Assembly: GCF_000739775.1 (NCBI RefSeq)
Contig: NZ_BBJH01000039.1
Location: 1 to 64,000 of the forward strand
Reading direction: 5' to 3'
DNA: 64,000 nt
DNA from: Paraburkholderia heleia NBRC 101817
GTDB lineage: Bacteria > Pseudomonadota > Gammaproteobacteria > Burkholderiales > Burkholderiaceae
A program made the position numbers and the translations under genes. The notes under the pieces were generated by a model. The model saw only the letters and a program-made list of their open reading frames with translations, was not told the origin of the DNA and ran no database searches. Positions 43,757-57,837 of the stretch are shown here, in pieces. Numbering within the stretch: the stretch's first letter is position 1; every line of letters begins with the position of its first letter.

Positions 43757-45514
43757 ATGACCAACCAACCTGCCCGCGCCACGCCCGATCAGAACGAGCA
43801 CCAGAAGATCACCGCGTGGAGCCTGATCAAGCCCTACTGGGTCTCCGAGGAACGATGGATCGCCTGGGGCCTGCTCGTCGCGATCATCGTGATGAACCTG
43901 CTCGTCGTGTGGATCAACGTGCGCCTGAACGGCTGGAGCGCGGAGTTCTACAACGCGTTGCAGGCCAAGGACGTCAAGCGCTTCCCGGCGCTGCTGATGA
44001 CCTTCACTGAACTGGCGTTCGGCTTCATCATCCTCGCGGTGTATGGCCGCTATCTGCGCCAGATGCTCGGCTTTCGCTGGCGTCAGTGGCTCACTACCCG
44101 GTTCCTGAACGAGTGGCTCGGCAAGGGCGCGTTCTACCGCATCGAGCGCGACCGCCTCGCCGACAACCCCGACCAGCGGATCAGCGACGACCTCCAGTCG
44201 TTCGCCACGACCACGCTCTCGCTCACGCTCGACCTGCTCTCCACGGTCGTCACGCTCGTCTCGTTCGTCACGATCCTGTGGACGCTCGCGGGCGCGCTCA
44301 CCGTCACGCTGGGCGGCCAACCGCTCGCGATTCCGGGCTACATGGTCTGGGCCGCCGCGCTCTATGCCGTGTTCGGCTCGCTCGTGATCCAGAAGGTCGG
44401 CCACCCGCTCGTGTCGATCAACTATCAGCAACAAAAGGTGGAAGCGGACTTCCGCTTCGGACTCATCCGCCTGCGCGAAAACGCCGAGCAGATCGCCCTC
44501 TACGACGGCATGGACACCGAGCGCGGCAACGCGCAAGGCCTCTTCGCGCACATCAAGGACAACTGGTGGCGCGTGATGAAGTACACGAAGCGCCTCACCT
44601 TCGTGCTGAGCTTCTACGGCCAGATCGCCATCATCTTCCCGCTCGTGGTGGCGGCGCCGCGCTACTTCGCGGGCGCCTTCACGTTCGGCGTGCTGATGCA
44701 GATCTCGCAGGCGTTCGGTACCGTGAGCGACTCGTTCTCGTGGTTCATCAACAGTTACTCCACGCTGGTCGAATGGCGCGCCACCGTGAATCGTCTGCGC
44801 GAATTCGTGCGTGTGGTGCACTCGCCGCGCCTGAAGGAATCGGTCTCGCCCGCCACCGAGCACGGCGGCATCAATCTGCACTTCATCGACAACAACGAGC
44901 TGGCCACCGAGCATCTCAAGCTCTCGCTGCCCAACGGCATGCCGCTCTCGGAAGTGCGCGACATCGCCATCAAGCCGGGCTCGCGCTGGCTCGTGCGCGG
45001 GCCTTCGGGCGCGGGCAAGAGCACGCTGATGCGCGCGCTCGCGGGCCTCTGGCCGTTCGGCGAAGGTTCGATCGACGCGCCTGTGGATGCGCGCATGATG
45101 TTCATCCCGCAGCAGAGCTATCTGCCCATCGGCACGCTCAAGGCGGCGCTCACCTACCCCTCGCCCGCCGACGACTACAGCGACGATGACTGCCGCGAAG
45201 CGCTGCGCGCGTGCCGCCTCGAAGAGTACGTGGATCGTCTCGCCGAATCGGCACACTGGTCGCGCGTGCTCTCGCCGGGCGAGCAGCAACGCCTTGCGGG
45301 CGCGCGCGTGCTGCTGCACAAACCCGACTATCTGTTCCTCGACGAAGCGACGAGCGCGCTCGACCCCGACAACGAAAGCCGTCTCTACAAGCTGTTCATG
45401 GAGCGCCTGCCCAAGGCGGCGATCGTGAGCGTCGCGCACCGCGAGTCGCTTGCGGCCTACCATCACGAAACGCTCGAGATCGAGCGCATGCCCGAAGAGC
45501 GGGTTGCTGCGTGA
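43757..45514 (+). CDS. SbmA/YddA-type ABC transporter (fused permease-ATPase)
   Basis: The 585-residue protein has an N-terminal membrane domain of the ABC_membrane_2 type (ISDDLQSFATTTLSLTLDLL, INYQQQKVEADFRFGLIRLREN). A C-terminal ATPase follows with Walker A GPSGAGKST, signature LSPGEQQR and Walker B YLFLDEATSALD. This is the YddA pattern, distantly related to SbmA/BacA peptide importers and peroxisomal ABCD transporters. The substrate is unknown. Its stop overlaps the GTG of the next gene. Confidence 0.88.
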   Translation: MTNQPARATPDQNEHQKITAWSLIKPYWVSEERWIAWGLLVAIIVMNLLVVWINVRLNGWSAEFYNALQAKDVKRFPALLMTFTELAFGFIILAVYGRYLRQMLGFRWRQWLTTRFLNEWLGKGAFYRIERDRLADNPDQRISDDLQSFATTTLSLTLDLLSTVVTLVSFVTILWTLAGALTVTLGGQPLAIPGYMVWAAALYAVFGSLVIQKVGHPLVSINYQQQKVEADFRFGLIRLRENAEQIALYDGMDTERGNAQGLFAHIKDNWWRVMKYTKRLTFVLSFYGQIAIIFPLVVAAPRYFAGAFTFGVLMQISQAFGTVSDSFSWFINSYSTLVEWRATVNRLREFVRVVHSPRLKESVSPATEHGGINLHFIDNNELATEHLKLSLPNGMPLSEVRDIAIKPGSRWLVRGPSGAGKSTLMRALAGLWPFGEGSIDAPVDARMMFIPQQSYLPIGTLKAALTYPSPADDYSDDDCREALRACRLEEYVDRLAESAHWSRVLSPGEQQRLAGARVLLHKPDYLFLDEATSALDPDNESRLYKLFMERLPKAAIVSVAHRESLAAYHHETLEIERMPEERVAA

Positions 45515-46278
45515 GCGCAAGCGCGGTGCGCGTCGTGCTGGTCACGGGCGCGGGCTCGGGGATCGGCGCGGCGCTCGCGCGTCGCATCGCGGCGCCCGGC
45601 GTGGCGTTGATGCTGCACGCGCGCGGCGCGGACGAAGCGGCGCGCGCCCGGCTCGCCGCCGTTACCGCCGAATGCGAACGGCGCGGCTCGACCTGCGCCG
45701 TCGCGTACGGCAATCTCGCGCAGGCCGGCGAGGCGGGCGCCCTCGTGGACGCCACGCTCGCGCACTTCGGCGCACTCGACCAGCTCGTGGCCAACGCCGG
45801 GCATGCGCAGCGCCAGACGCTCGCCGCGCTCGACGCCGCGTCGCTCGAAGGCGCATTCGCCGCCATGCCCGCCGCGTTCGCCGCGCTCGTGCAACGCGCG
45901 CAACCGGCGCTGGAGCGCTCGGCGCGCGCCCGCGTGGTCGCGCTGAGTTCATTCGTTGCACACCGCTACCGCGCCGGCGCGCCGTTCGCAGCCACGGCCG
46001 CCGCGAAGGCCGCGCTCGAATCGCTGGCGAAAACCGCCGCGGCGGAGCTGGCGCCGCATGGCGTGACCGTGAACTGCGTCGCGCCCGGCTATACGCGCAA
46101 GGACAAGGGCCCCACGCCGGAAAACGCGCCGGTGTGGGAGCGTGCGGCGCAGGAAACGCCGCTCGGCCGCGTGGCGGATCCCGCGGATATCGCCGAACTC
46201 ATCGCCTTCCTGCTCTCGGACGCCGCGCGCCACATCACCGGCCAGGTGATTCATGTCGATGGCGGGCTCACGCTTTAA
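45511..46278 (+). CDS. Short-chain dehydrogenase-like protein lacking the catalytic Tyr
   Basis: The 255-residue protein has the SDR Rossmann start VLVTGAGSGIG, the VANAGH segment and the C-terminal VNCVAPGYT and GQVIHVDGG motifs. The usual YxxxK catalytic motif is replaced by TAAAK (Thr162 to Lys166); the serine of SSF is kept. Its GTG start overlaps the stop of the ABC transporter gene (GTGA). It may bind a cofactor without normal dehydrogenase activity. The GTG start is the best choice since the open frame before it is antisense-like. Confidence 0.75.
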   Translation: MSASAVRVVLVTGAGSGIGAALARRIAAPGVALMLHARGADEAARARLAAVTAECERRGSTCAVAYGNLAQAGEAGALVDATLAHFGALDQLVANAGHAQRQTLAALDAASLEGAFAAMPAAFAALVQRAQPALERSARARVVALSSFVAHRYRAGAPFAATAAAKAALESLAKTAAAELAPHGVTVNCVAPGYTRKDKGPTPENAPVWERAAQETPLGRVADPADIAELIAFLLSDAARHITGQVIHVDGGLTL

Positions 46279-46555
46279 CGCCGTGCGGTTGCTACCGGGC
46301 GCCATCGATCGCTCGCTATCGAACTAAACGCCGGAATACAACGATAGCGGGCGCCCCAAATTGTCCCTCGCCTCGGCGCGGTTTCGCGCCGTAAAATACC
46401 CCTCCAGCATACCGGAGACGGGCAGCGGCGCACCGCGCGGCCCGGCAGCGTCAAGCGCACACGCCACCCAACGCGTGCGGCGCCAGCCGGGTCGCAAGCG
46501 CCGCACGCGCCCGCCCGGTTCGTTGCGCGCACAACAACTATGGGGAAGACACGCG

Positions 46556-47851
46556 ATGGGCTACTTTCACTGGTTCACCGAGTTGAACGCGCGAGAGCGG
46601 CGCACGCTCTACGCGGGGTTCGGCGGTTACGCCGTCGACGCGTTCGACTTCATGATCTACTCGTTCCTGATCCCGACGCTCATCGCGGCCTGGGGCATGA
46701 CCAGGAGCGAGGCCGGCATGATCGCGACCAGCTCGCTGATTTCGTCGGCGATCGGCGGCTGGCTCGCCGGCATCCTCGCCGACCGCTACGGCCGCGTGCG
46801 CGTGCTGCAGTGGACCATCGCCACCTTCGCGCTCTTCACCTGCCTCTCCGGTTTCACGCATTCGTTCTGGCAGTTGCTCGCCACGCGCACACTGCAGGGC
46901 ATCGGCTTTGGCGGCGAATGGACGGTCGTCACGATGATGATGGCCGAAACGATCCGCTCGCCGCAGCATCGCGCGAAGGCCGTGGGCACGGTGCAGAGCA
47001 GCTGGTCGTTCGGCTGGGGCGCGGCCGCCGTCCTCTACTGGGCCTTCTTCGCCCTGCTGCCCGAGGAATACGCATGGCGCGCATGCTTCTGGATCGGCAT
47101 CGTGCCCGCGCTCTGGATTCTCTATGTGCGCCGCAACGTAAGCGACCCCGACGTGTTCGTCGCCACGCGCCGCGCGCGCGAAAGCGGCCCGATGCAAAGC
47201 CATTTCATGCAGATCTTCGCGCCCGCGCATCTGGCCACCACCCTGCTCGGCAGCGCGCTGTGCACCGGCATGCTCGGCGGCTACTACGCAATCACCACCT
47301 GGCTGCCCACTTATCTCAAGACGGTGCGCCATCTCTCGGTGTTCAACACGAGCGGCTATCTGATCGTGCTGATCGTCGGCTCGTTCACGGGCTATATCGT
47401 CGGCGCGATCCTGTGCGACAAGATCGGACGGCGCGCCTCGTTCATCCTGTTCGCCATCGGCTCGTTCGCGCTCGGCATGGCCTACACGATGCTGCCCATC
47501 ACCGACACCGCCATGCTCCTGCTCGGCTTCCCGCTCGGCATCGTCGTGCAGGGCATTTTCGCGGGCGTGGGCGCGTATCTCTCGGAGCTCTATCCGAACG
47601 CGATTCGCGGCTCGGGCCAGGGCTTCTGCTACAACCTCGGGCGCGGTCTCGGCTCGTTCTTCCCGATTCTCGTGGGCACGTTCGCGCAAACCACCTCGCT
47701 CGTGAAAGCGATCGGCGCGGTGGCGGGCGCAGGCTACCTGCTCGTGATCGTCGCGGCGCTGTGCCTGCCCGAAACAAAGGGCAAGGTGCTGACCGAAGAA
47801 ACGCCCGCCGAGGCGGCCGAACGCCCGTCTGCTCGATCCGCTGCACAATGA
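46556..47851 (+). CDS. MFS transporter, aromatic/organic acid type
   Basis: The 431-residue protein has twelve predicted spans and MFS motifs (GWLAGILADRYGRVRVL in loop 2-3 and the loop 8-9 repeat CDKIGRRASF). The start MGYFHWFTELNARERRTLY and the D-F-M-I-Y segment in span 1 resemble importers of aromatic or carboxylic acids. The substrate is not known. The 277 bp upstream hold no gene. Confidence 0.85.
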   Translation: MGYFHWFTELNARERRTLYAGFGGYAVDAFDFMIYSFLIPTLIAAWGMTRSEAGMIATSSLISSAIGGWLAGILADRYGRVRVLQWTIATFALFTCLSGFTHSFWQLLATRTLQGIGFGGEWTVVTMMMAETIRSPQHRAKAVGTVQSSWSFGWGAAAVLYWAFFALLPEEYAWRACFWIGIVPALWILYVRRNVSDPDVFVATRRARESGPMQSHFMQIFAPAHLATTLLGSALCTGMLGGYYAITTWLPTYLKTVRHLSVFNTSGYLIVLIVGSFTGYIVGAILCDKIGRRASFILFAIGSFALGMAYTMLPITDTAMLLLGFPLGIVVQGIFAGVGAYLSELYPNAIRGSGQGFCYNLGRGLGSFFPILVGTFAQTTSLVKAIGAVAGAGYLLVIVAALCLPETKGKVLTEETPAEAAERPSARSAAQ

Positions 47852-47900
47852 GCACGAACGTGCTGCAATACCCACCGCCCCTTCCCGTTGTACTCCCGGC

Positions 47901-49265
47901 ATGAAAACGATCGTCCTCGGCGCCGGTGTGATCGGCGTCGCCACTGCGTACTATCTGAGCGAACGAGGCTGCGACGTCACGGTCGTCGAACGGGAACCGG
48001 GCGTCGCGCTCGGCACGAGCTTCGGCAATGCCGGTGTCATCGCGCCCGGCTATGTCACGCCATGGGCCGCGCCCGGCATGCCCGCGAAGCTGATCAAGTA
48101 CCTGCTCAAGCCTGCCTCGCCTCTCATCTTCCGGCCCACGCTCGACGTCGCGCAGTGGCGCTGGATCGCGCGCTGGCTGCGCGAATGCGATCTCGCGCGC
48201 TTTCGCGTGAACAAGCAGCGCATGCAGCGCATTGCCTATTACAGCCGCGAATGCCTGCACGCGTTTCGCGCCACGCACGCGTTCGAGTACGGGCGTAGCC
48301 AGGGGTATCTCCAGCTCTTTCGCAGCGACTACGACCTCGAACTCGCGCAGCCGGCGCTCGGCGTGCTGCGCGACGCGGGCATCGCCTATCGCGAGCTCGA
48401 TGCCGCCGCCTGCGCGCAGGTCGAGCCAGGCCTCGCCTGGTCTCGCGCGAAGCCGGTGGCCGGCGTGTATCTGCCAGACGACGAGGCCGGCGACTGTGCA
48501 CGCTTCACGCGCGAACTGCGCGCCGTGTGCGAGGCGAAAGGCGTGACGTTCCTGTTCGATACCGAAGTGCTCGCGCTCGAAGCCGCGGGCGGCAAAGTCG
48601 GCGGCGTGCGCGTGCGTGCCGTGCCCGGCCGCGGCAAGGCGAACAACCGCAAGGACCGGCGCGAGCAACGCCGCGCGCCGGCGGAAGTGCTGCGCCCGGC
48701 CGAGCGCAGCGAACCCGCCGACGCCACGCCGCAAACGCTCGCCGCCGACGCCGTGGTGGTCGCGCTGGGCGTGGAGAGCGCGGCGCTCGTCGCGCCGCTT
48801 GGCGTGCGCGTGCCGCTGTATCCGGTGAAAGGCTATTCGGCCACGCTGCCCGTGGTCGACGAGCAGAAGGCCCCGCGCGCCGCGCTCATGGACGAGTCGC
48901 TCAAGACGGCGATCACGCGCTTCGGGCCGTATCTGCGTGTAGCGGGCACGGCGGAACTGGGCGACCACCGCGCGACGCTGCGCGAGCAGGCGCTGCAGAC
49001 GCTCATGAAGGTGCTCGACGACTGGTTCCCGCACGCCGCGACGCCTTCGTCGGCGCAATTCTGGGTGGGGCGCCGGCCGATGGTGCCGGACGGCGCGCCG
49101 CTGCTCGGCACGTCGGGCGTGGATGGCCTGTGGCTGAACGTCGGGCACGGCTCGACGGGCTGGGCGATGTCGATGGGCTCGGGCCGCGTGCTCGCGGACC
49201 TCGTCACGCAGCGCTCGCCGGAAATCGATCTCGATGGATTGACGCTGGCGCGGTACCGCCACTAA
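47901..49265 (+). CDS. dadA: D-amino-acid dehydrogenase (DadA-like) with an insertion
   Basis: The 454-residue FAD enzyme starts with the dinucleotide motif VLGAGVIGVATAYYLSERG, then GTSFGNAGVIAPGYVTPWAAPGMP, as in DadA. It oxidises D-amino acids to keto acids. Residues about 241-282 (GRGKANNRKDRREQRR and following) are a charged insertion that I do not expect in DadA, which is usually about 430 residues. It follows the MFS gene by 50 bp and may be co-transcribed. Confidence 0.85.
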   Translation: MKTIVLGAGVIGVATAYYLSERGCDVTVVEREPGVALGTSFGNAGVIAPGYVTPWAAPGMPAKLIKYLLKPASPLIFRPTLDVAQWRWIARWLRECDLARFRVNKQRMQRIAYYSRECLHAFRATHAFEYGRSQGYLQLFRSDYDLELAQPALGVLRDAGIAYRELDAAACAQVEPGLAWSRAKPVAGVYLPDDEAGDCARFTRELRAVCEAKGVTFLFDTEVLALEAAGGKVGGVRVRAVPGRGKANNRKDRREQRRAPAEVLRPAERSEPADATPQTLAADAVVVALGVESAALVAPLGVRVPLYPVKGYSATLPVVDEQKAPRAALMDESLKTAITRFGPYLRVAGTAELGDHRATLREQALQTLMKVLDDWFPHAATPSSAQFWVGRRPMVPDGAPLLGTSGVDGLWLNVGHGSTGWAMSMGSGRVLADLVTQRSPEIDLDGLTLARYRH

Positions 49266-49298
49266 GCGGCGGCAGCGACGCCGACGCGTGACGACGCC

Positions 49299-49859
49299 TC
49301 AATCGAGCGCGACGCTCGCCAACGCCTCGTAACGCGCGCCCTGCCTCGCCAGCGTGCTCGAATAGAGCACCAGCGACTCGAAACGCAACGGCGGCAACGC
49401 TTCCCCGCCGCTTGCCGCCGGCGCGCCCACGGCGTCGCGCGCGAAGCGCGCGAGCGTCACGTGCGGGCGGAAGGCTCGCGCGTCGAGCGGCAATCCCACG
49501 TCTCCCATGAGCGAGCGCACACGCCAGTCGAGCGCAGTGAACGCATCCGACATCGCGAGCACGGCCACCATGAGACGCGGATGCGCGCGTCCCGGCCAGC
49601 ATTCGATATGCGTGACTTGCGCGGGCGGGATGTGCGGCGCGTGCTCGGCGAGCCGCCGCGAGAGCGCGCGCCCCTGGTCGAACGACATCGCGCCGATGAA
49701 TGTCACTGTCAGATGGAGTTGCGCATAGGGCACGCGCCGTGCATTGGGCGGCACGTCGAGCGCGGCGAGCGCATCGCGCGACGCCGCAGTGGGCGAAAGC
49801 GCGATGAAGCAGCGCCGCCATTGCTGCGTGTCACGATCGGTCTCGCGGGCTTCGGACAT
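49299..49859 (-). CDS. 2'-5' RNA ligase family protein (ThpR-like)
   Basis: The 186-residue protein has the two HxTx motifs of the 2H phosphoesterase superfamily, HLTVTFIG and HVTLARFA, about 85 residues apart. Family members cleave or form 2'-5' RNA bonds or open cyclic phosphates. It converges with dadA, 33 bp apart. Confidence 0.88.
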   Translation of the reverse strand: MSEARETDRDTQQWRRCFIALSPTAASRDALAALDVPPNARRVPYAQLHLTVTFIGAMSFDQGRALSRRLAEHAPHIPPAQVTHIECWPGRAHPRLMVAVLAMSDAFTALDWRVRSLMGDVGLPLDARAFRPHVTLARFARDAVGAPAASGGEALPPLRFESLVLYSSTLARQGARYEALASVALD

Positions 49860-49932
49860 GATCGGCGGGCCTCGTTCGGTCGGGCAATCGCGTCATGGTA
49901 ACCCTGTCTGTCAGCCTGAGTGGCACGCACGT

Positions 49933-49968
49933 GAAAAAGCCGGGTCACCCTTGCGGGTGCCCGGCTTC
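49933..49968 (-). terminator. Intrinsic terminator after gltD
   Basis: On the minus strand agccgggcaccc pairs with gggtgacccggct and is followed by ttttt, about 60 bp after the gltD stop. It should end the gltBD transcript. Confidence 0.85.
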
Positions 49969-50026
49969 GGTCGTTGCGTCTCCTGCCGTCTCCCATGTGC
50001 CCCGTCTATTGCGGGACACACCGGAT

Positions 50027-51493
50027 TTAACGCGGCAACTCCGAGCTGCCCATCAGATACGCATCGACGGAACGTGCGCATTGACGACCTTCGCGGATCG
50101 CCCACACCACGAGCGACTGGCCGCGGCGCATGTCGCCGGCGGTGAAGACCTTGTCGACCGACGTGTAGTACGCCTTTTCGCCTTCAGTCGAGGCTCGCAC
50201 GTTGCCGCGCGCATCCTTCTCGACGCCGAATGCTTCGAGCACCGGCGAAACCGGCTGCGTGAAGCCCATGGCGAGCAGCACGAGATCGGCCTTCATTTCG
50301 AATTCCGAGCCCGGCACTTCGACCATCTTGCCGTCCTTCCACTCCACGCGCGCGGCGATCAGCTTCTCGACCTTGCCGTTCTTGCCTTCGAGGCGCTTGG
50401 TCGCGACCGACCAGTCGCGCGAGCAGCCTTCGTCGTGCGACGACGACGTGCGCAGCTTGATCGGCCAGTACGGCCACACGAGCGGCTTGTTCTCCTCCTC
50501 GGGCGGCTGCGGCAGCAGTTCGAACTGCGTGACGCTCTTCGCGCCGTGACGGTTCGAGGTGCCCACGCAGTCGGAGCCGGTATCGCCGCCGCCGATCACG
50601 ACCACGTGCTTGCCCTTGGCGAGCAGCTGGTTCGGCAGCTTGTCGCCGGCGTTGACCTTGTTCTGCTGCGGCAGGAACTCCATGGCGTAGTAAATGCCTT
50701 CGAGTTCGCGGCCCGGCACCGGCAGATCACGCGGCGTTTCCGAGCCGCCTGCGATCACCACGGCGTCGAACTGGTCCTTCAGCTCTTCCGGCGAGATCGT
50801 TTCCTTCGCCATGTTGCCGATGTAGGCAGGCAGTTCGCTACGGCCGATGAACACGTTGGTGCGGAACGTCACGCCTTCGGCTTCCATCTGGCGCATGCGG
50901 CGGTCGATCAGCCACTTCTCGAGCTTGAAATCGGGGATGCCGTAGCGCAGCAGACCGCCGATACGGTCGTTCTTCTCGAACACCGTCACGTCGTGGCCGG
51001 CGCGCGCAAGCTGCTGTGCGGCGGCGAGGCCCGCGGGCCCCGAACCGACCACGGCGACCTTCTTGCCCGTCTTGTGCTTCGCGACTTGCGGCGCGACCCA
51101 GCCTTCGGTCCACGCCTTGTCGATGATCGCGTGCTCGATCGACTTGATGCCGACGGGATCGTTGTTAATGCCGAGCGTGCACGCCGCTTCGCAGGGCGCC
51201 GGGCAGATGCGGCCCGTGAACTCGGGAAAATTGTTCGTGGAATGCAGGACGTCGATCGCGCTCTTCCAGTCCTGGCGGAACACGAGGTCGTTGAAGTCCG
51301 GAATGATGTTGTTGACCGGGCAGCCGTTGTTGCAGAACGGGATGCCGCAGTCCATGCAGCGTGCGCCCTGGATCTTCGCGTCGGCGTCGGAGAGCGCCGC
51401 GACGAATTCCTTGTAGTGCTTCACGCGCGTGAGCGGTGCTTCGTACGCCTCATGCTGGCGCTCGAACTCGAGAAAGCCGGTTGCCTTACCCAT
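50027..51493 (-). CDS. gltD: Glutamate synthase small subunit
   Basis: The 488-residue protein has N-terminal cysteine motifs ([24 protein letters not shown]) for iron-sulfur clusters, then FAD- and NADPH-binding Rossmann motifs ([31 protein letters not shown]). It passes NADPH electrons to GltB. gltB lies 118 bp upstream. Confidence 0.96.
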   Translation of the reverse strand: MGKATGFLEFERQHEAYEAPLTRVKHYKEFVAALSDADAKIQGARCMDCGIPFCNNGCPVNNIIPDFNDLVFRQDWKSAIDVLHSTNNFPEFTGRICPAPCEAACTLGINNDPVGIKSIEHAIIDKAWTEGWVAPQVAKHKTGKKVAVVGSGPAGLAAAQQLARAGHDVTVFEKNDRIGGLLRYGIPDFKLEKWLIDRRMRQMEAEGVTFRTNVFIGRSELPAYIGNMAKETISPEELKDQFDAVVIAGGSETPRDLPVPGRELEGIYYAMEFLPQQNKVNAGDKLPNQLLAKGKHVVVIGGGDTGSDCVGTSNRHGAKSVTQFELLPQPPEEENKPLVWPYWPIKLRTSSSHDEGCSRDWSVATKRLEGKNGKVEKLIAARVEWKDGKMVEVPGSEFEMKADLVLLAMGFTQPVSPVLEAFGVEKDARGNVRASTEGEKAYYTSVDKVFTAGDMRRGQSLVVWAIREGRQCARSVDAYLMGSSELPR

Positions 51494-51611
51494 AGGGTTC
51501 TCGTCTATCTATCTATTCAGTGAGGGGGACCGCGCCCGCCGCCGCGCCGGGTTGTCGTAACCCGCATCGCGCGGCAGGCGCATCGTCGTGTTCAGTTCGT
51601 CGTCGCGGGAA

Positions 51612-56312
<4,701 letters not shown>

Positions 56313-56445
56313 GGGGACACCGTCAGAGTGGGGCTGTTGCCAGCCGTTGTGTTCTTTGATTCCCGCCGCTTGCGTGACCGCTGTACGGCGTTGCGCGGGG
56401 TATTACGTGCTTCCCGCGTTATGCGCCCAGGAGAGCCGAAAGGCG

Positions 56446-56474
56446 AATATACGCGACGAATCAAGGGGATGCAA
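56446..56474 (-). promoter_or_regulatory. Sigma-70-like promoter of gltB
   Basis: On the minus strand TTGCAT (56474-56469) and TATATT (56451-56446) are 17 bp apart, giving a leader of about 125 nt before gltB. The surrounding AT-rich DNA stands out from the GC-rich genes. Confidence 0.6.
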
Positions 56475-56552
56475 ATAAAATGTGATTATTTGACCCTAAT
56501 TATCACGTTGGTGCATCCGCACATTTTTTTATTGGGGACACATTAATTTGGG

Positions 56553-56583
56553 GCAAAAGAAAACGGCATCCGAAGATGCCGTT
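56553..56583 (-). terminator. Intrinsic terminator after the transposase-like gene
   Basis: On the minus strand aacggcatc-ttcg-gatgccgtt is a perfect 9-bp stem with a UUCG loop, followed by ttcttttg. It separates the gene at 56614 from gltB. Confidence 0.85.
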
Positions 56584-56613
56584 CATCTCGTAAACAATTG
56601 ATCCGAAAAGCAA

Positions 56614-57648
56614 TCAGTGGGTGCCCGTGCCCGGCTTGCGCTCGTCGTGTTCCGAACCCGAACCGGAGGAATCACCGCTACCGGAACCCTGCGAACCGCC
56701 GGAATGGCCGCCCGCCCCCCCGGGATTACTACCCGATGGGGTAGCTGAACCACTTCCGGCGTGACCGCCTCCATGCGTCGAGCCGGAGCCTGCCGGATTG
56801 GCCCCAGCGTGCGAAGAAGAATGGGGGCCGGATTGTGTGGCGCCATGACCCGCCGGCTGACCGCCGCCCCCCCCTGATCCGGCCGCAGGCGTCGAAGCCG
56901 CGCTCGCCGTGGCTGCCGCGCCAATGGCGCCCGGTGTTGCCGCGGGCGTGCCCGGCGCTTCGCGCACCTTGCGCGGGCGTCCGCGCGGCAGCGGCGAGAC
57001 GCGCCGGTTCGCCGAGCGCGACGCCCAATCGCGGTAAGTGTCGCTGCCGAGCACCCAGCCCTTGAGCGTGGCCTGCATGAGCTGCGTCGTTTCGCGTTCG
57101 TCGAGCGCCTGCTCGCAGAGTTCGCGATACGCGCGCTGACGCTCGAACGGCGTATTGCCGAGCGCCCAGTAAAGCGGATGGTCGGTGATGAGGCTGTCGA
57201 CGGTGAGACCGATGTGATGCCGGTAGCTCGACCATCGATAGTCTTCGGGCGCCGTCACGAGGTGGCTGCGCACCGGCGCGAGCTCGACGACGCGGCTCGC
57301 CAGCAGGAAGAAGCGCTCGCCCTCGATGACCGTCGCGCGGTAGCGCCCTTCCCAGAGCGTGCCGCGGCGCGCATAGCGCCGGTTGAAATGCGCCACGTAG
57401 CGCCGGCCGACCGCCTGCATTGCCTTGGGCAGGCTGGATTCGTCGGAAGGCGTGACGAGCAGTTGCACCGCGCCGGGCATCAAAACCCACGCATGCACAG
57501 CCAGATGATGATCGCGCGCCGCGGCCTTCAGGCAGTCGATGAACAGTTCGTAGTCCTGGTCATCGACGAACGCGGGCTGCTGATCGAGTCCGCGCAGGAT
57601 CACATGCTGTGGCTGATCGGGAACATAAAGACGTGCAAGCCGTGCCAT
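56614..57648 (-). CDS. REP-associated/IS200-like transposase relative with lost HUH motif
   Basis: The N-terminal 180 residues resemble REP-associated Y1 transposases: HAWVLMPG, GRRYVAHFNRRYARRG and GTLWEGRYRA line up with that family. The expected metal-binding His-x-His after MPN is Ala60-Val-Gln62 here, while Tyr84 remains. It therefore should not act as a nuclease as usual. The last 130 residues are Gly/Ser/Ala-rich low-complexity sequence. ATG 57648 (MARLARLYVPDQ) is the start. It is likely a domesticated DNA- or RNA-binding protein. Confidence 0.75.
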   Translation of the reverse strand: MARLARLYVPDQPQHVILRGLDQQPAFVDDQDYELFIDCLKAAARDHHLAVHAWVLMPGAVQLLVTPSDESSLPKAMQAVGRRYVAHFNRRYARRGTLWEGRYRATVIEGERFFLLASRVVELAPVRSHLVTAPEDYRWSSYRHHIGLTVDSLITDHPLYWALGNTPFERQRAYRELCEQALDERETTQLMQATLKGWVLGSDTYRDWASRSANRRVSPLPRGRPRKVREAPGTPAATPGAIGAAATASAASTPAAGSGGGGGQPAGHGATQSGPHSSSHAGANPAGSGSTHGGGHAGSGSATPSGSNPGGAGGHSGGSQGSGSGDSSGSGSEHDERKPGTGTH

Positions 57649-57837
57649 GCTCGATTTTCCTGGTTCCGTTGGTGAATACCCGCAGACCCGCCAGGCCCCA
57701 CCAGCGCTAGTTCTCGCTGGCATGCGGCTTCGGCGGAAAGCTCGCGGCGCCTAGTAAAAAAGCTCTAACGGTCGCGTCTGGTTTGTTGCAAACGTTCTGT
57801 TCATAATGAGCGGGCCTTTCATGGAGGAGCAATTAAT

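Noticed and set aside
43658-45520. A 620-residue minus-strand frame opposite the ABC transporter
   Set aside because: The plus-strand protein has complete ABC motifs; the opposite frame is an Arg/His/Glu-rich shadow.
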